Shown: in pieces, positions 13,566 through 14,016 of the stretch
Numbering within the stretch: the stretch's first letter is position 1
How the letters are laid out: every line of letters begins with the position of its first letter
Source of the DNA: Gallionella sp.
GTDB lineage: Bacteria; Pseudomonadota; Gammaproteobacteria; Burkholderiales; Gallionellaceae
DNA length: 14,016 nt
Reading direction: 5' to 3'
Assembly: GCA_017880945.1 (NCBI GenBank)
Contig: JADGRM010000026.1
Coordinates: 1 to 14,016, forward strand
Position numbers and translations under genes: made by a program
Notes under the pieces: model-generated
Database searches by the model: none
The model's input: the letters and a program-made list of their open reading frames with translations, nothing else
What the model was told of the DNA's origin: nothing

Positions 13566-14016
13566 TTAGTGCACGCCGAGCAACTCAACATCAAACACCA
13601 GCGTTGCGTTCGGTGGGATCACCCCGCCCGCGCCGCGCGCGCCATAACCCATATTCGCAGGAATGATCAACGTGCGCTGCCCGCCGACTTTCATGCCCGC
13701 CACGCCTTGATCCCAGCCTGCGATGACGTGGCCTGCGCCAAGAGGGAATTCGAACGGCTCGTTGCGGTCGCGCGAGCTGTCGAATTTCTTGCCGTGATGA
13801 TCGGGTGCGGCGGCATCGTACAGCCAGCCGGTGTAATGCACGGACACGTTCTTGCCGGCGGTTGCCAAATCTCCCGTCCCCAGTTTTACATCGGTCTTGA
13901 TCAGTTCAGTCATGTTGCTTGTCTCCATTTTTGGTGCGGCCTGTTCAGAGCACGCGGTCGTTGAAAAAATGCCGGCCATCAACAGCAAAGCCAGCGAAAA
14001 ATATGTCGTGCGTTTT
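13566..14016 (-). CDS. Exported FKBP-type peptidyl-prolyl cis-trans isomerase (5' end outside window)
   Basis: FKBP enzymes speed cis-trans isomerisation at proline bonds and assist folding. The frame stays open to the window end, so the true start is beyond 14016. In the visible 149 residues the first part reads as a signal sequence: KR, then a hydrophobic YFSLALLLMAGIF core ending STTAC. The cysteine might be lipidated, but Thr at -3 is not a typical lipobox residue. The FKBP domain follows (MTELIKTDVKLGTGD onward, about 107 residues) with VSVHYTGWLYD, KKFDSSRDR, FPLGAGHVIAGWDQGV, GGQRTLIIP, GYGARGAGGVIPPNATLVFDVELL. The export signal argues for a periplasmic or membrane-bound isomerase, although the inner Met of MTELI could give a cytosolic form. 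No terminator with a T-run follows its stop. Confidence 0.93.
   Translation of the reverse strand, partial: KRTTYFSLALLLMAGIFSTTACSEQAAPKMETSNMTELIKTDVKLGTGDLATAGKNVSVHYTGWLYDAAAPDHHGKKFDSSRDRNEPFEFPLGAGHVIAGWDQGVAGMKVGGQRTLIIPANMGYGARGAGGVIPPNATLVFDVELLGVH

Overview
The window looks like a chromosomal housekeeping stretch of a Gram-negative bacterium, most probably a betaproteobacterium and perhaps of the Nitrosomonadales/Gallionellaceae type. This rests on protein character (yeast-like long PurC, Mpl ligase, beta-type GlnA with an adenylylation site, DUF4124 proteins) and moderate-to-high G+C. The genus is inference only. No rRNA, tRNA, CRISPR, phage or transposase gene is visible.

Layout. 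(1) 1-2419, plus strand: a tightly coupled group of purE (cut by the window edge), a small membrane-anchored protein, purC and a beta carbonic anhydrase, with ATGA overlaps at the last two junctions. (2) 2483-3734, minus strand: pyrE followed by an overlapping DUF4124 periplasmic protein. (3) 3804-4568, plus: exonuclease III, divergent from pyrE across a 69 bp gap holding one palindromic -10-like box. (4) 4565-4636: a REPIN-type inverted repeat between the convergent exonuclease III and rhodanese genes. (5) 5263-6453, plus: a cation diffusion facilitator with an apparently duplicated C-terminal domain. (6) 6442-11137, plus: a nitrogen-regulation block with two NtrC-like palindromes, a sigma-54 promoter, glnA, a terminator, a sigma-70-like promoter, a DUF4124 gene, ntrB and ntrC. 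(7) 11134-11201: a second REPIN between convergent ntrC and mpl. (8) 11198-13265, minus: a likely operon of a DUF486 membrane protein, a zinc-ribbon membrane protein and mpl. (9) 13266-13565: a 300 bp non-coding stretch with a probable dispersed repeat and two tandem structured units. (10) 13566-14016, minus: an exported FKBP-type peptidyl-prolyl isomerase, cut by the window end.

How the genes work together. PurE and PurC are neighbouring steps of purine synthesis; carbonic anhydrase sets the bicarbonate/CO2 balance used by the carboxylation just before them. GlnA makes glutamine, the nitrogen donor for purines and pyrimidines, while NtrB/NtrC encoded next to it probably activate it through the sites upstream of glnA.

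The most unusual signals are non-coding. Two REPINs differ in sequence but keep their palindromes, and their GTAG heads supply the stop codons of three neighbouring genes. In the 13.4-13.5 kb gap, two tandem units of 47 and 49 bp carry hairpins with three compensatory base-pair changes around an almost unchanged loop. The glnA control region also reproduces the 32 bp enhancer spacing known from E. coli.
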